Assembly: GCF_900454025.1 (NCBI RefSeq)
Contig: NZ_UGQM01000005.1
Location: 1-63,690, forward strand
Reading direction: 5' to 3'
Length of the DNA stretch: 63,690 bases
DNA from: Mycolicibacterium gilvum
GTDB lineage: Bacteria > Actinomycetota > Actinomycetes > Mycobacteriales > Mycobacteriaceae
A model generated the notes under the pieces. The model worked only from the letters and a program-made list of their open reading frames with translations, did not search any database and was not told the DNA's origin. Made by a program: the position numbers and the translations under genes. How positions within the stretch are numbered: position 1 is the stretch's first letter; every line of letters begins with the position of its first letter. Shown one piece after another: positions 46,836-56,132 of this stretch.

Positions 46836-49800
46836 GTGACCACTCAACAGTTCAGGCGGCCCGGCCCGATTGCACGCCCGCCGGCGACGGCGGGCGGCAA
46901 GATCGCGATTGATCCGCCGATTCCGGCGCCGATCCCGCCGCCACGCAGCGTGTGGGGGATTGTGCTGCCGATCGTTCTGATTGTCGGTGTGATCGGGTTT
47001 ATCGTCGCGATGTACATGTCCGGAATGCGAAGCTTCGCATCGGGTTTCGGCATTTTCGGGATCATGATGCTGATCGGCATGGCGGGCATGCTGTTCCGCG
47101 GCCGCGGAGCCGCGCAGAAGATGTCCTGGGGTGAGCTGCGGCAGTACCGGGCCAACTACTTCGCCCGCCAGGACGATGTGCGCGATGAGATCGAGGTGCA
47201 GCGCCGCGCCCAGTTCGACCATCGCGAGCATTTCCATTGGGACCCAGCCAAACTCGTGGCCGCGGTCGGAACCGAACGCATGTGGGAACGCTCACCGAGT
47301 TCGGATGAATTCGGCGAGGTCCGGGTCGGGGTCGGCAAGGTCAAGCTCGCCATGACGATCGAGAAGCCGAAGATTCCCGAGGCATCACAGATCGAACCGG
47401 CCACCGGTCACGCCCTGCGCAAGTTTCTGCTGGAGCAGGAATACATCGACGACATGGCCAAGGTGATTTGGCTGCAACGCTTCGCGGGCGTCTCGTTCAT
47501 CGGGGATATGGACGAGGCACGCGCTCTGCTGCGGGCGATGGTGTGCCAGCTGGCGGCATTCCACAGCCCCGCCGACCTCCAGATTCTGGTGGTCAGCGAC
47601 GCCCCGTCGGTGTGGGACTGGACGAAGTGGCTGCCACATATGCAGCATCACAGCAAGCGCGACGGCTGCGGTGAGCGCCGGCTGCTGTTTTCCTCCCCGG
47701 CTCAGCTGGAGGAGTTTTTCGACGAGGCGGAGCTTCCGCGTAGCGAGTGGACACCCCCGGCCAGCGGATTGCACGGCGCGGGGAACACCGTTCTGCCGTT
47801 CCGGGTGATCATCGACGACAACTGCGGAACCCCCGAGGACTGGGCCGGCCTGACTGGCAGCGCCGGGTATGCCGGCACCTGCTTTGTGCGCCTGGCGCCG
47901 TCGGTGCCGCCGCCCTCGCCGCATGATGCGTTCGGGACGAAGAGTTGGATCGGGTTTTCCCCGGAGACCACGTACCGCCTCGTGGGCGGTGCGCTGCGCA
48001 AGCGACTGCCCGCCGAGGACCTCACACCGTTTAGCGGTGTGCAGCACCCGTCCTCCGACGAGCTCGACGACGCCTTCTACGCCAAGGCCGACCAGCTGTC
48101 GATCACCGCGGCGGAGCGGTTCGCTCGGGCGATGGCCCGCTTCCGCGCCTCCGGCGGGGTCACCACGGTCACCGATTCCGGCCACCAGCAGCGCACGCTG
48201 CTCGACGCGGTGGGGGTGCGCGACCCCCGCAACCTCGACGTGGACCGCCTGTGGTCCCCGCGCCGCAGCCAGGGCCCGGAGTGGATGCGCTTCCCGGTCG
48301 GTCTTGATGAGAGCGGCCAGGTCGTCGACCTGGATCTCAAAGAGGGCAGCCAGCAGGGCATGGGCATGCATTCGCTGTTCATCGGCACGACCGGCGCGGG
48401 CAAGTCCGAGGGCATCATCACCGAGGTCGCCTCGATGGCGTTGACCCATTCGCCGGAGGTCGCCAATGTGGTGTTCTTCGATTTCAAGCTGAAATCAGCA
48501 GCCGGCGTGCTCGAACAGTTCCCGCATGTGGTGGCCAGTGTCAGCAACCTCGGCGATGAGCGCCACCTTGTCGGCCGCATGTATGAGGCGCTGGAAGGCG
48601 AGCTTGATCGTCGCGGCGCGCTGTGCAACGCCGCCGGCCCGGACGTGGTGGATCTGACGGTCTACAACCAGCGGCGGCTCACTGATCCCTCGCTGCCGCC
48701 GGTGCCGGTGCTGTGGGTCATCGCCGACGAGTATCAGGAGCTGCTCAGCGACCGTGACTGGGGCGATAAGTTCCGCAGCTTGTTCTGGCGGATCATGCGC
48801 CAGGGCCGCGCCTATCACATGTTTTTGCAGCTGGTCGGCCAGACCGTCGACACCCAGAAGCTGCGCGACATCCGCAAGCTGCTCGGGTTCACCATCGCCG
48901 GCCGTACCGGCACCGAGGAAGATTCCCGCGAGGCCCTCGGTGTGGGGATCGCCGCCAAGATCGACGAGAAAGGCGCGGAGGGAACTGCGTTCCTGCGGGT
49001 GGCGCAGCGCCAGCCACGCCAGTTCCGATTCTTCTACTCCTCGGCTGATTTCGTTCCGCAGACCGGGCCCGACGACAGCCGTCCACTGGAGGCCGGCACC
49101 TGGTTCGAGCCTCGTGCTTTCACGGCCGAAGAGGCCGCCGACATCGATGGCCTGCTGGCCGAGCCGGTGGAACGCGACGCTGCCCCGGCGCCGGTCCCGG
49201 AGGCCGCCAGCGTGAAGATCATCGACGCGGTGATTGGTTCCCTGCAGGCCACGGGGGCCGCCCCGCCACGCCAGCTGTGGCTGCCCCCACTGGGCGCTCC
49301 GCCGGCCGCCGATGATCTGGTGGCTCGACTGCGCGGCAAGCCGTGGGATGTCGACTACGGCCAGAACCCGGGCCTGGTGTTGCCGGTGGCGCTGGAGGAT
49401 CGCCCACGTCAGCACCGCCAGGATGTCTGCTACCTGAACATGCTGGAGAGTAGCGCGCTCATCGTCGGCGCCCCCCGTATGGGCCATACCAACGCGGTCA
49501 TGACCATGATCACCGCGGGTGCGTTGATGTACCGGCCGGAGCGGGTGCAGTTCTACTGCATTGCTGCCAGCGGCCCGCAATTGGCAGCGCTGAATGATCT
49601 TCCGCATGTGGCGGCGGTGGCGGCTTTGCACGACACCGAGGGCGTCACCCGCTTGTTGGCCACCGTGCGCGGCATCGTCGAGGAGCGTGAACGGCTTTTC
49701 GCCACCCGCGGCCTGGATATGGAGCAGGTGCGGGAGGCGAAGTTCGGCCCGAACCCGACCGATATCGGCGTCTCCGGCGGTGATGTGGTGCTGGTCATCG

Positions 49801-50993
49801 ACGGCTGGGGCAACTTCAACGACGCCAACCAGAAATGGGTTGACCAGGTGATGTCGCTGATGCGCGCGGGCAACTACGGGGTGCGCACGATCGTCACCCA
49901 CACCAGCTATCTGTCGAAGATCAACACCCAGGTCAAGAACCTGTCCACGGAGCGCATCGAGTTGCGGATGACCGATGAGCGGGAATCCGAGCTGGGCCGG
50001 CGCGACCCCACGGTCAACCGGGGCAAGGAGGTTCCGAATAAGCCAGGACACGGCCTTAGCGCCGCCGGGTTCCACATCATGATCGGCGAGCCGGTGCTGG
50101 CTAATGATCCGTCGGGCCACATCGACGCTCGCGGTGTCGGCGCAGTGGTGCGCCGGGTGGCCGGAGTGGAGAAATTCGCCGAGGTGAAGCGCCTGCCGGA
50201 GATGGTGCCGCTTTCTGATGTGTTGGCGCGGGTCAACGGCGGCGCGCAGCGCGACCTGGTTCCGTTCGGTCTGTCGGAGTCCGATCTGGGCCCGGCCTAC
50301 GTCGACTTCGCCGAGAACCCCCACGCGGTGGTCGTGGGCCGCGCGCAATCGGGACGCTCGGCGTTCCTGCGCACGATGATGCACAGCGTCATGGCCCACT
50401 ACAGTCCCGATGAGGCCACCATTGTGTTGATTGATCCGCGCCGCCGCCACATGGGCGTGGTGCCGGAGGAGACGTGGCTGTCGCGCTACGCCTACACCCT
50501 CAACGACATCAAGAAGGCTGCGGGGGAGTTGAAGGAGCTGTTCGACAAGCGCACCCCGCCGCCGGGCACCAGTCCCTCGGAGATGCTGAAACGCCAGTTC
50601 TGGACCGGCCGCAAGATCTTCGTGTTCGCCGATGACGTCACGTCGTGGAACTCGGCGCAGAATCCGCTGATGGAGTTGGCCGACTACGTGGAAACGGCCG
50701 ACCAGCTGGGCATGCACATCATCGCGGCGGCCGATATCAAGCTGTGGAGTTTTCAGGCGTCGGGCAACAGCATGCTCGGCCGACTGGCCGGCGCCCTGCA
50801 ACCGACGATCATTCTGGACGGCCGCCGAGAACACGGCCCGATCATCAGCGGTGTCTACGCCGAACCTCAGCGTCAAGGTAAGGGCATCTACGTGCATCCT
50901 GGCGGCACCACCGATGGTGTGCTGGTGGCCTGGACACCCGAACCGGTGCGCTCGACACCTCCTCGGCATTCCTCCCCGATGGGCCAGAGCTAA
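46836..50993 (+). CDS. eccC: EccC, FtsK/SpoIIIE-type ATPase of the ESX system
   Basis: A 1385-residue motor of type VII secretion in one polypeptide. A Pro-rich start is followed by two membrane helices (about 43-62 and 68-86) and the DUF-type stalk, then three ATPase domains. Domain 1 has an intact Walker A, GTTGAGKS (517-524), and Walker B-like LWVIADEYQELL. In domain 2 the motif is GAPRMGHT (878 onward), with His884 in place of Lys. In domain 3 it is GRAQSGRS (1168 onward), with Arg1174 in place of Lys. Only domain 1 therefore looks fully competent for ATP hydrolysis. It recognises Esx and PE/PPE substrates and drives export. GTG at 46836 is supported by the -10 element seven bases upstream. 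Confidence 0.95.
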   Translation: MTTQQFRRPGPIARPPATAGGKIAIDPPIPAPIPPPRSVWGIVLPIVLIVGVIGFIVAMYMSGMRSFASGFGIFGIMMLIGMAGMLFRGRGAAQKMSWGELRQYRANYFARQDDVRDEIEVQRRAQFDHREHFHWDPAKLVAAVGTERMWERSPSSDEFGEVRVGVGKVKLAMTIEKPKIPEASQIEPATGHALRKFLLEQEYIDDMAKVIWLQRFAGVSFIGDMDEARALLRAMVCQLAAFHSPADLQILVVSDAPSVWDWTKWLPHMQHHSKRDGCGERRLLFSSPAQLEEFFDEAELPRSEWTPPASGLHGAGNTVLPFRVIIDDNCGTPEDWAGLTGSAGYAGTCFVRLAPSVPPPSPHDAFGTKSWIGFSPETTYRLVGGALRKRLPAEDLTPFSGVQHPSSDELDDAFYAKADQLSITAAERFARAMARFRASGGVTTVTDSGHQQRTLLDAVGVRDPRNLDVDRLWSPRRSQGPEWMRFPVGLDESGQVVDLDLKEGSQQGMGMHSLFIGTTGAGKSEGIITEVASMALTHSPEVANVVFFDFKLKSAAGVLEQFPHVVASVSNLGDERHLVGRMYEALEGELDRRGALCNAAGPDVVDLTVYNQRRLTDPSLPPVPVLWVIADEYQELLSDRDWGDKFRSLFWRIMRQGRAYHMFLQLVGQTVDTQKLRDIRKLLGFTIAGRTGTEEDSREALGVGIAAKIDEKGAEGTAFLRVAQRQPRQFRFFYSSADFVPQTGPDDSRPLEAGTWFEPRAFTAEEAADIDGLLAEPVERDAAPAPVPEAASVKIIDAVIGSLQATGAAPPRQLWLPPLGAPPAADDLVARLRGKPWDVDYGQNPGLVLPVALEDRPRQHRQDVCYLNMLESSALIVGAPRMGHTNAVMTMITAGALMYRPERVQFYCIAASGPQLAALNDLPHVAAVAALHDTEGVTRLLATVRGIVEERERLFATRGLDMEQVREAKFGPNPTDIGVSGGDVVLVIDGWGNFNDANQKWVDQVMSLMRAGNYGVRTIVTHTSYLSKINTQVKNLSTERIELRMTDERESELGRRDPTVNRGKEVPNKPGHGLSAAGFHIMIGEPVLANDPSGHIDARGVGAVVRRVAGVEKFAEVKRLPEMVPLSDVLARVNGGAQRDLVPFGLSESDLGPAYVDFAENPHAVVVGRAQSGRSAFLRTMMHSVMAHYSPDEATIVLIDPRRRHMGVVPEETWLSRYAYTLNDIKKAAGELKELFDKRTPPPGTSPSEMLKRQFWTGRKIFVFADDVTSWNSAQNPLMELADYVETADQLGMHIIAAADIKLWSFQASGNSMLGRLAGALQPTIILDGRREHGPIISGVYAEPQRQGKGIYVHPGGTTDGVLVAWTPEPVRSTPPRHSSPMGQS

Positions 50994-51197
50994 TGCGATC
51001 ACCAATGACTCAAGCGGGCGATTGGGCTACGGAATTAGTGGCCCAAGCACCGGAATCAGAGATTTTGAGCTTTCTCAACGGCCATTCATCGAGGTCATCG
51101 GTGGTGATGCGTGCCGTGCGGAATTTAGCGCAGGTAGCCCCCTAACACTGGGCTTAAACTGAGTTCAGATCACCCCCACGAAGGGAGAGGCAAACAA

Positions 51198-51506
51198 ATG
51201 TCCGTTCCAATCATTGGTGTCGAGCCGGCGCTTGTCGGAATGCTGTCGGCTGCCGAGAGCGCGGGCGCGGCGACCATGGCCGCCGGGACGTCCGGGGCTG
51301 CCCCGGTGATGACGACGGTGCTGCCCCCGGGTAGCGATCCAGCGTCGATGGCGGTGGCGGCGGCGCTCAACGCGCGCGGCGCGGCAGCGGTCGCCGCGCT
51401 GACGCAGCTGACGATGACGCGGGCCATGTTCGCCGGCAACGTCGGGGTCAACGGCACCAGCTACGCAGCCATGGATGTGCTGCAGCAGAGCGCTCTGGCG
51501 ATCTAG
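51198..51506 (+). CDS. PE-family protein
   Basis: A 102-residue PE-type protein. The helical hairpin runs from VEPALVGMLSAAESAGAATM to the end, and SYAAMDVL supplies the YxxxD/E export signal. The classical Pro-Glu near the N-terminus is seen as VEPA rather than PE. It is made with the following PPE and secreted as a PE-PPE dimer guided by EspG. The ATG follows AAGGGAGAGG. The stop lies 15 bp before the PPE start. Confidence 0.88.
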   Translation: MSVPIIGVEPALVGMLSAAESAGAATMAAGTSGAAPVMTTVLPPGSDPASMAVAAALNARGAAAVAALTQLTMTRAMFAGNVGVNGTSYAAMDVLQQSALAI

Positions 51507-51521
51507 AACCGCTTTCGGGCA

Positions 51522-52763
51522 ATGCCAGGCTTCGGGGATTCGGCGCTCAATCCGCCGCAGGTGAACTACTACCAGTTGGTCACCGGCGATGAGGCGGCGA
51601 CCGCGGCGGCAGCCGCAGCGGCTCATCAGGCGACCGCGGCGATGCTGACCGCCGAGATTGCCACCATGACCACCAGTACGACCAGCACGGCCGCGGTCGG
51701 CTGGCAGGGCGCCGGTGGTGCGGCGATGACGATGACCGCTCAAGCGTTCGCGGGAATCTTGGGCATGGCGGTGGCCTGGTTTGAGGAAGCTGTCGTGCAG
51801 GCGACGGCCATCGTGGATGCCTATCACCTGGCCAAAACCACCATGGTGCCTGGACCGGTGTCGGATCAGAACCTCGTCGACACTGAGGCGCTGGTCGCCA
51901 CGAATTTCATCGGGCAGAACAGTCCGGCGATCGCGGCCCTGGTCGCCGAGTATGAGCGGCAGTGGATTCAGAACGCCACGATCATGTCGAGTTATCAAGG
52001 TGTGGTCACCGCGGCGCTGGGCGTGCTGGCGACGCCGCCGCCGTTCGCACCGATGGCACCCAATCCGGCCGCAGCATTGGCCGCCCTGGGCAACGCCGGG
52101 GCACAAGCCGGTGTGCAGGGCGCATTGCAGGCCAGCTCACAAAGCATGCAGCAGGCCAGCACCGCGGCCGTGCCGGCCGCTGAAGCGGTCTCGGCACCCG
52201 CCGATGCAATGTCGGCGATGGGCGGGCCGATGGGGATGATGGGGCAGCTCTCGTCGGTCACCGGCATGATGGGCCAGGCTCCGCAGATGCTGGGCCAGGC
52301 CCCGCAGATGCTCAGCCAGTTCATGCAGATGCCCATGGGCATGCTCGGCCCGCTGTCGTCGAGCATGGGCGGTCTCGGTGGCGCCCCGGGGGCCGCGTCA
52401 GCGGCTCCGCTGACCGGTACACCGGTGGCGACGCCGGGGTTGGCCAGTGCGCTCAGCGGCGGCGGCGGTGGTGGCGGCGGCATCGGTGCCGGCGGCAGCG
52501 GGGTCGTTCCCACCAGTTCCTACACCCGCCCGGTGGGGAGTTTCAGCACCCCGAATGCCCCCAAACTGCCCGGCGGATTCGGAGGTGCCATCGAACCGGT
52601 TGCCACCGGACCGAGCCCGTCAGGGGGTGCAGGCACTGGTGGTCTGTACGGCGCTCCGGCCTCGGCGATGGGGCGCGACGGCGGGGCAGCGACCGAGCAG
52701 CGGCAGGGACGCACGATGCAGGTCACGCTTGCCCGATCGGCTGCTGACAGGGGGGACAGGTAA
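51522..52763 (+). CDS. PPE-family protein
   Basis: A 413-residue PPE protein. The N-terminus GFGDSALNPPQVNYYQLVTG contains NPPQVN in place of the usual PPEVNS. VGWQGAGGAAM supplies the WxG turn near residue 60, and the helical PPE domain extends to about residue 175. The tail is rich in Met/Gly/Gln (MMGQAPQMLGQAPQMLSQFM) and ends with a PVGSFSTPNAPKLPGGFGG segment. Partner of the upstream PE. The start codon is ATG at 51522 after CTTTCGGGCA, so translation is probably coupled to the PE gene. Confidence 0.92.
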   Translation: MPGFGDSALNPPQVNYYQLVTGDEAATAAAAAAAHQATAAMLTAEIATMTTSTTSTAAVGWQGAGGAAMTMTAQAFAGILGMAVAWFEEAVVQATAIVDAYHLAKTTMVPGPVSDQNLVDTEALVATNFIGQNSPAIAALVAEYERQWIQNATIMSSYQGVVTAALGVLATPPPFAPMAPNPAAALAALGNAGAQAGVQGALQASSQSMQQASTAAVPAAEAVSAPADAMSAMGGPMGMMGQLSSVTGMMGQAPQMLGQAPQMLSQFMQMPMGMLGPLSSSMGGLGGAPGAASAAPLTGTPVATPGLASALSGGGGGGGGIGAGGSGVVPTSSYTRPVGSFSTPNAPKLPGGFGGAIEPVATGPSPSGGAGTGGLYGAPASAMGRDGGAATEQRQGRTMQVTLARSAADRGDR

Positions 52764-52844
52764 CAAAAAATTAGCGCACGGCGGGGTGTGTAGACGCCCA
52801 TAGACTTTGTCTAGAACCAAACACCTTCCAGAACAGGAGTTTCC

Positions 52845-53165
52845 ATGGCACAGCAAGTTGTTGGTGCGGCGCAGATTCAGTCCACCGCCGACCAGCTCGA
52901 CGATCTCAAGATGCGGGCCCTCGACGTGCTCAGCCGCTACCAGCAGCATTCGACCGAACTGCAGGCCTCCGGCGGCCTCGACGGCCAGGCCGGTGTCGCC
53001 AACGTGGCTACGGCAGAAGAGATCTCGCAGGCACAGCGTGAGATGAACATGCGGTGGGAGTCGCTGATCGCGGCGCTGCGTAACAGCGCACCGGACTTCA
53101 CCAACATCGACACCCAGAGCGCCCAGCAGATCCAGTCGGTCGCCGGCGGCCTGCGCTTCACCTGA
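52845..53165 (+). CDS. EsxB-like WXG100-type protein without the Trp
   Basis: A 106-residue helical hairpin protein of the CFP-10 size class, the first of an esx pair. The turn that normally reads WxG appears to be GLDGQAG. FTNID near residue 84 may replace the YxxxD/E secretion signal. It follows the PPE by about 80 bp and starts with ATG after ACAGGAGTTTCC. As the N-terminal partner it probably forms the heterodimer with the next protein that EccC recognises. Confidence 0.85.
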   Translation: MAQQVVGAAQIQSTADQLDDLKMRALDVLSRYQQHSTELQASGGLDGQAGVANVATAEEISQAQREMNMRWESLIAALRNSAPDFTNIDTQSAQQIQSVAGGLRFT

Positions 53166-53205
53166 CCCTTCCACCACCACAGACAGTCGAAAGGATTCCA
53201 CCACA

Positions 53206-53502
53206 ATGGACGGAATGATCAAGGTCAATCCCGGCGCGATCGTCGATTACAACGCCGCCCTGGGAACGTTCAGCGGCGAGCTGGACAACATCGCCTCCGA
53301 GGCGCAGAACCTGCTCGGCGGCATCGCCGAGTACTTCACCACCGATCAGGCGTCGGTCACCTACGCCCAGGCGCAGCAGATGATCATCGACGCCACCAAC
53401 GAGGGCAAGGAAGTCATCCACCGCCACGGCCAGGCCGCCGACCAGGCTGGTGTGGACTTCGTGTCCCAGGACGGGGCCTCTGCCCAGACGTTCATGGTCT
53501 AG
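53206..53502 (+). CDS. EsxA-like WXG100-type protein without the Trp
   Basis: A 98-residue ESAT-6-size protein: helix 1 (AIVDYNAALGTFSGELDNIA), a turn region IAEYFTTDQAS where WxG would be expected, and helix 2 (YAQAQQMIIDATNEGKEVIH). Partner of the upstream protein. It is followed 35 bp downstream by a perfect intrinsic terminator, which ends the PE-PPE-esx unit. Confidence 0.85.
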   Translation: MDGMIKVNPGAIVDYNAALGTFSGELDNIASEAQNLLGGIAEYFTTDQASVTYAQAQQMIIDATNEGKEVIHRHGQAADQAGVDFVSQDGASAQTFMV

Positions 53503-53537
53503 GACGGCCCACCAGGGGTGCTGTAGCGACAATGCCG

Positions 53538-53571
53538 AAAGGGGGGCCAACTGAAGTTGGCCCCCCTTTTT
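53538..53571 (+). terminator. Intrinsic terminator after the esx pair
   Basis: A 14-bp perfect stem (AAAGGGGGGCCAAC) with a TGAA loop at 53552-53555, ending in a run of five T. This is the clearest terminator in the window, and it would make esx mRNA end separately from the machinery genes. Confidence 0.92.
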
Positions 53572-53604
53572 GCTGCTCGAAAGAATAGATAGAAGGGATA
53601 GGAC

Positions 53605-54471
53605 ATGGCGCTGACGACAACCGTCGGGGGCGTATGGGTACTGCAGGCGCTGCTGGGTGTGGAATCCATGCCAACAGCGTTGCGGCTCAAGCCATTTATT
53701 CCGTCAGTGCATCACGAACTGATTGTTGAGACCACAGCAGGGCCGGTCCCGATCGCTGAAACCGCCGAGTATCTGAGCCTGGTGCAGGCCGGCGCTATTT
53801 CCCCCAGTGGCGCGGTCGACGACCCGGTGCGCGACTGGATGACCGTGCTGGGCCGCCCTGATCGTCAGGCCGTCCTGACCATACGGCGACCGTCAGGGCA
53901 GGCCGTCCACAACGGTGAGCTCCCGACGGTGGAGGAGCGGGTGGTCGTGGTGTGCCGGTACCGCCGGTGGCTGGCGATGGCTGCCCGCGACGGCAACGAG
54001 ATGGTCGTTGACGCGGTGGGGGAGACCGATGACCCCGCAGTTCAGGCGGACTTGATGTGCCAAACCTTGATGCCGGCGCTGGGTGTGGCCGCACCCGCTG
54101 ATATCGACGGCGTCAACATCCCCGCCGACCTGATGCAATCGACGCTGGAAGCCGCTGTCCCGCAAGGGCGAGACGCCACGATCGCCGCGATGAGCCGGCT
54201 GGGACTGCAACCCCAGCAGGCCGAGGTCCTGGCTGCGGCGACACGCTTGGACGACTCGGCCATGGCCGTCGCCATGGTGATTGACCACGACATCGCCCAG
54301 CATGTCCATCCCCGGGTGGTCACGGTGGCCGACACCGAGTTTGGCCGCGTGAGCATCACCACGAGCACGTCGGCAGACGGTAAGCAGTGGCTGAGCTTGT
54401 GGTCGGCCACCACCGACGCCGTGCGCGAGGACCTCTACGGGCTGCTTTCCGCGCCACGGGCGGCCGCGTAA
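53605..54471 (+). CDS. espG: EspG-type cytosolic chaperone for PE-PPE substrates
   Basis: A 288-residue protein with EspG landmarks: VGGVWVLQALLGVESMPTAL at the start, HHELIVETTAGPVPIAE, and the C-terminal half with VTVADTEFGRVSITTSTSADG and WLSLWSATTDAVREDLYGLL. EspG binds the tip of the matching PPE protein in the cytosol and keeps it soluble until EccC takes it. The ATG lies 34 bp after the terminator, with GAAGGGATAGG as its ribosome-binding site. A plasmid-encoded EspG implies specific recognition of the adjacent PE-PPE pair. Confidence 0.9.
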   Translation: MALTTTVGGVWVLQALLGVESMPTALRLKPFIPSVHHELIVETTAGPVPIAETAEYLSLVQAGAISPSGAVDDPVRDWMTVLGRPDRQAVLTIRRPSGQAVHNGELPTVEERVVVVCRYRRWLAMAARDGNEMVVDAVGETDDPAVQADLMCQTLMPALGVAAPADIDGVNIPADLMQSTLEAAVPQGRDATIAAMSRLGLQPQQAEVLAAATRLDDSAMAVAMVIDHDIAQHVHPRVVTVADTEFGRVSITTSTSADGKQWLSLWSATTDAVREDLYGLLSAPRAAA

Positions 54472-54500
54472 AACGCCATGCGTACATATGTCGGGGGGCA

Positions 54501-54541
54501 TGAAATTGGTGCCGATTTAGGGTCATTGTCCCTAGTAGGGT
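54501..54541 (+). promoter_or_regulatory. Shared ESX promoter element upstream of eccB
   Basis: TGAAATTGGTGCCGATTTAG at 54501-54520 and TAGGGT at 54536-54541, seven bases before ATG 54549. Spacing and sequence match the eccC element, with two differences in the 20-mer. Confidence 0.65.
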
Positions 54542-54548
54542 GGGCAAT

Positions 54549-56066
54549 ATGGCGCTGAATTTGACGTCGCGGCTGCAGGTGACGGCCCACTATTTCTGGA
54601 ACCGCCGCAACGCCGCGGCACTGAGCCATCACGGCGTTCGGCTCGAATACGACCCCGAACAGCGCCGCAGCGCTGCCCTCATCCTCGGGGTCATGTTCAC
54701 ACTGCTGGCCATGGCGCTGATGTTCGTGCTGTCGTGGTTCAAGCCGGCCGGCCAGGTCGGCCAGTCGGCCATTTTGGCCGACCGCGACACCGGCGCGGTC
54801 TACGTGATGGTCGACGGTCGACTACACCCGGCGCTGAACCTGATGAGCGCCCGGCTGATCGCCGGCCAGCCGAATAATCCGACGTTCGTCAAGGCCGCAG
54901 AGCTGGAGAAATACCCGCAAGGGCCGCTGGTGGGCATCGTGGGCGCTCCCGCGGCGATGCCCATCCGTACGGCGTCGTCCTCGGACTGGACCGTGTGCGA
55001 CACCGCACCGACACCGACGTCGACGACCTCGGCCGCCTCGGAACCTGTGGTCACGGCGATCGCCGGCCAGCTGACGCTAGGCCAGCGCTCAGCGCCGCTG
55101 CAGATGCCCGATGCCATCTTGGGCCGCTACGGCGATCGGACCTATGTGATCTGGGAGGGACACCGCTCCGAGATTGACCTCAGCAATAAGGCGGTCGCTT
55201 TAGCCTTGGGCGTCGATTCGACTGCGCCGGAACCGATTCCGTTGTCCCGACCGCTTTTTGACGCCCTTCCGGCGACCGACCCGCTGGTGAGCCCGGCCAT
55301 CCCGGGGGCCGGGGAACCGTCACGATGGAATGTCGCCGACGGCGCGGTGATCGGGTCAGTGCTGACCGTGCGCGACCTCGGCCAGCCCAACGCTGCCGAA
55401 TCGCTGTACGTGCTGTTACGTGATGGTGTGCAACGGGTTTCGCCGTTCGTCGCCTCACTCCTGCGATCGGCGAACTCGTTCGGTGATGTGGCCCCGATTC
55501 AGGTGGCCCCCGACAAACTCGCTCCGATACCGGTGGTGGATAAGCTGCCGGTGTCGTTCTACCCGGCCACTCGGCTGCGCCTGGTGGACACTGCCGTCAA
55601 CGCCACCACCTGCCTGGCGTGGTCGAAGGGCGCTACAGACCGCGCTGCCGAAGTCACGATCTTGTCGGGGCAAGGGTTGCCGATCCCGCTCGGCTCCGCC
55701 GATAACCGCCTGGTCAAACTCCCGAAGGGCGTGCGCGATCCCGAATCGGTGGAGGCTGACCAGGTGTACATCGGCCCCGGTGCCACGAACTTGGTCATGA
55801 CGACCAGTGCGGCCCCAGCGGCGTCCTCGCGCGAAGCGATGTGGTGGATTTCAGATCAAGGGGTCCGCTACGGCATCGAGTTGTCCGACGACGCGTTCAC
55901 GGCCCTCGGGGTGTCCCCGGATCGGTCGCAGCAGGCACCGTGGCCGCTGATCCGGGCATTTGCGCCAGGGCCAGCACTCACCCGCGCCGACGCACTGGTC
56001 CAGCACGACTCGCTCGCTCCCGTCGGGGGCGCCGAAGCGCTCCCCACCAGGTCGCCGGGAAGCTAG
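54549..56066 (+). CDS. eccB: EccB, ESX core membrane component
   Basis: A 505-residue protein with one membrane helix. It begins ALNLTSRLQVTAHYFWNRRN, typical of EccB, with the transmembrane segment near residues 49-69 (LGVMFTLLAMALMFVLSWF). A large periplasmic domain follows (GQVGQSAILADRDTGAVYVM, then two Cys in WTVCDTAP and ATTCLAW that form the conserved disulfide). EccB is part of the inner-membrane complex with EccC, EccD and EccE. ATG 54549 is chosen over the GTG at 54540 because of the -10 hexamer placed for a leaderless start at this ATG. Confidence 0.95.
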   Translation: MALNLTSRLQVTAHYFWNRRNAAALSHHGVRLEYDPEQRRSAALILGVMFTLLAMALMFVLSWFKPAGQVGQSAILADRDTGAVYVMVDGRLHPALNLMSARLIAGQPNNPTFVKAAELEKYPQGPLVGIVGAPAAMPIRTASSSDWTVCDTAPTPTSTTSAASEPVVTAIAGQLTLGQRSAPLQMPDAILGRYGDRTYVIWEGHRSEIDLSNKAVALALGVDSTAPEPIPLSRPLFDALPATDPLVSPAIPGAGEPSRWNVADGAVIGSVLTVRDLGQPNAAESLYVLLRDGVQRVSPFVASLLRSANSFGDVAPIQVAPDKLAPIPVVDKLPVSFYPATRLRLVDTAVNATTCLAWSKGATDRAAEVTILSGQGLPIPLGSADNRLVKLPKGVRDPESVEADQVYIGPGATNLVMTTSAAPAASSREAMWWISDQGVRYGIELSDDAFTALGVSPDRSQQAPWPLIRAFAPGPALTRADALVQHDSLAPVGGAEALPTRSPGS

Positions 56067-56084
56067 TTGTTAAAAATCGAGGGT

Positions 56085-56126
56085 TGAAAAACTAGTGCCG
56101 ATATACGACATACACGCTGATAGGAT
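56085..56126 (+). promoter_or_regulatory. Shared ESX promoter element upstream of the espI-like gene
   Basis: TGAAAAACTAGTGCCGATAT at 56085-56104 with TAGGAT at 56121-56126, six bases before the GTG. It is more diverged than the other two but keeps GTGCCGATATA and the hexamer. Confidence 0.55.
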
Positions 56127-56132
56127 CAGATT

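Noticed and set aside
48495..51005. 836-codon open frame antisense to eccC
   Set aside because: Shadow of a strongly coding high-GC gene. The product is His/Arg/Gln-rich with no recognisable domain.
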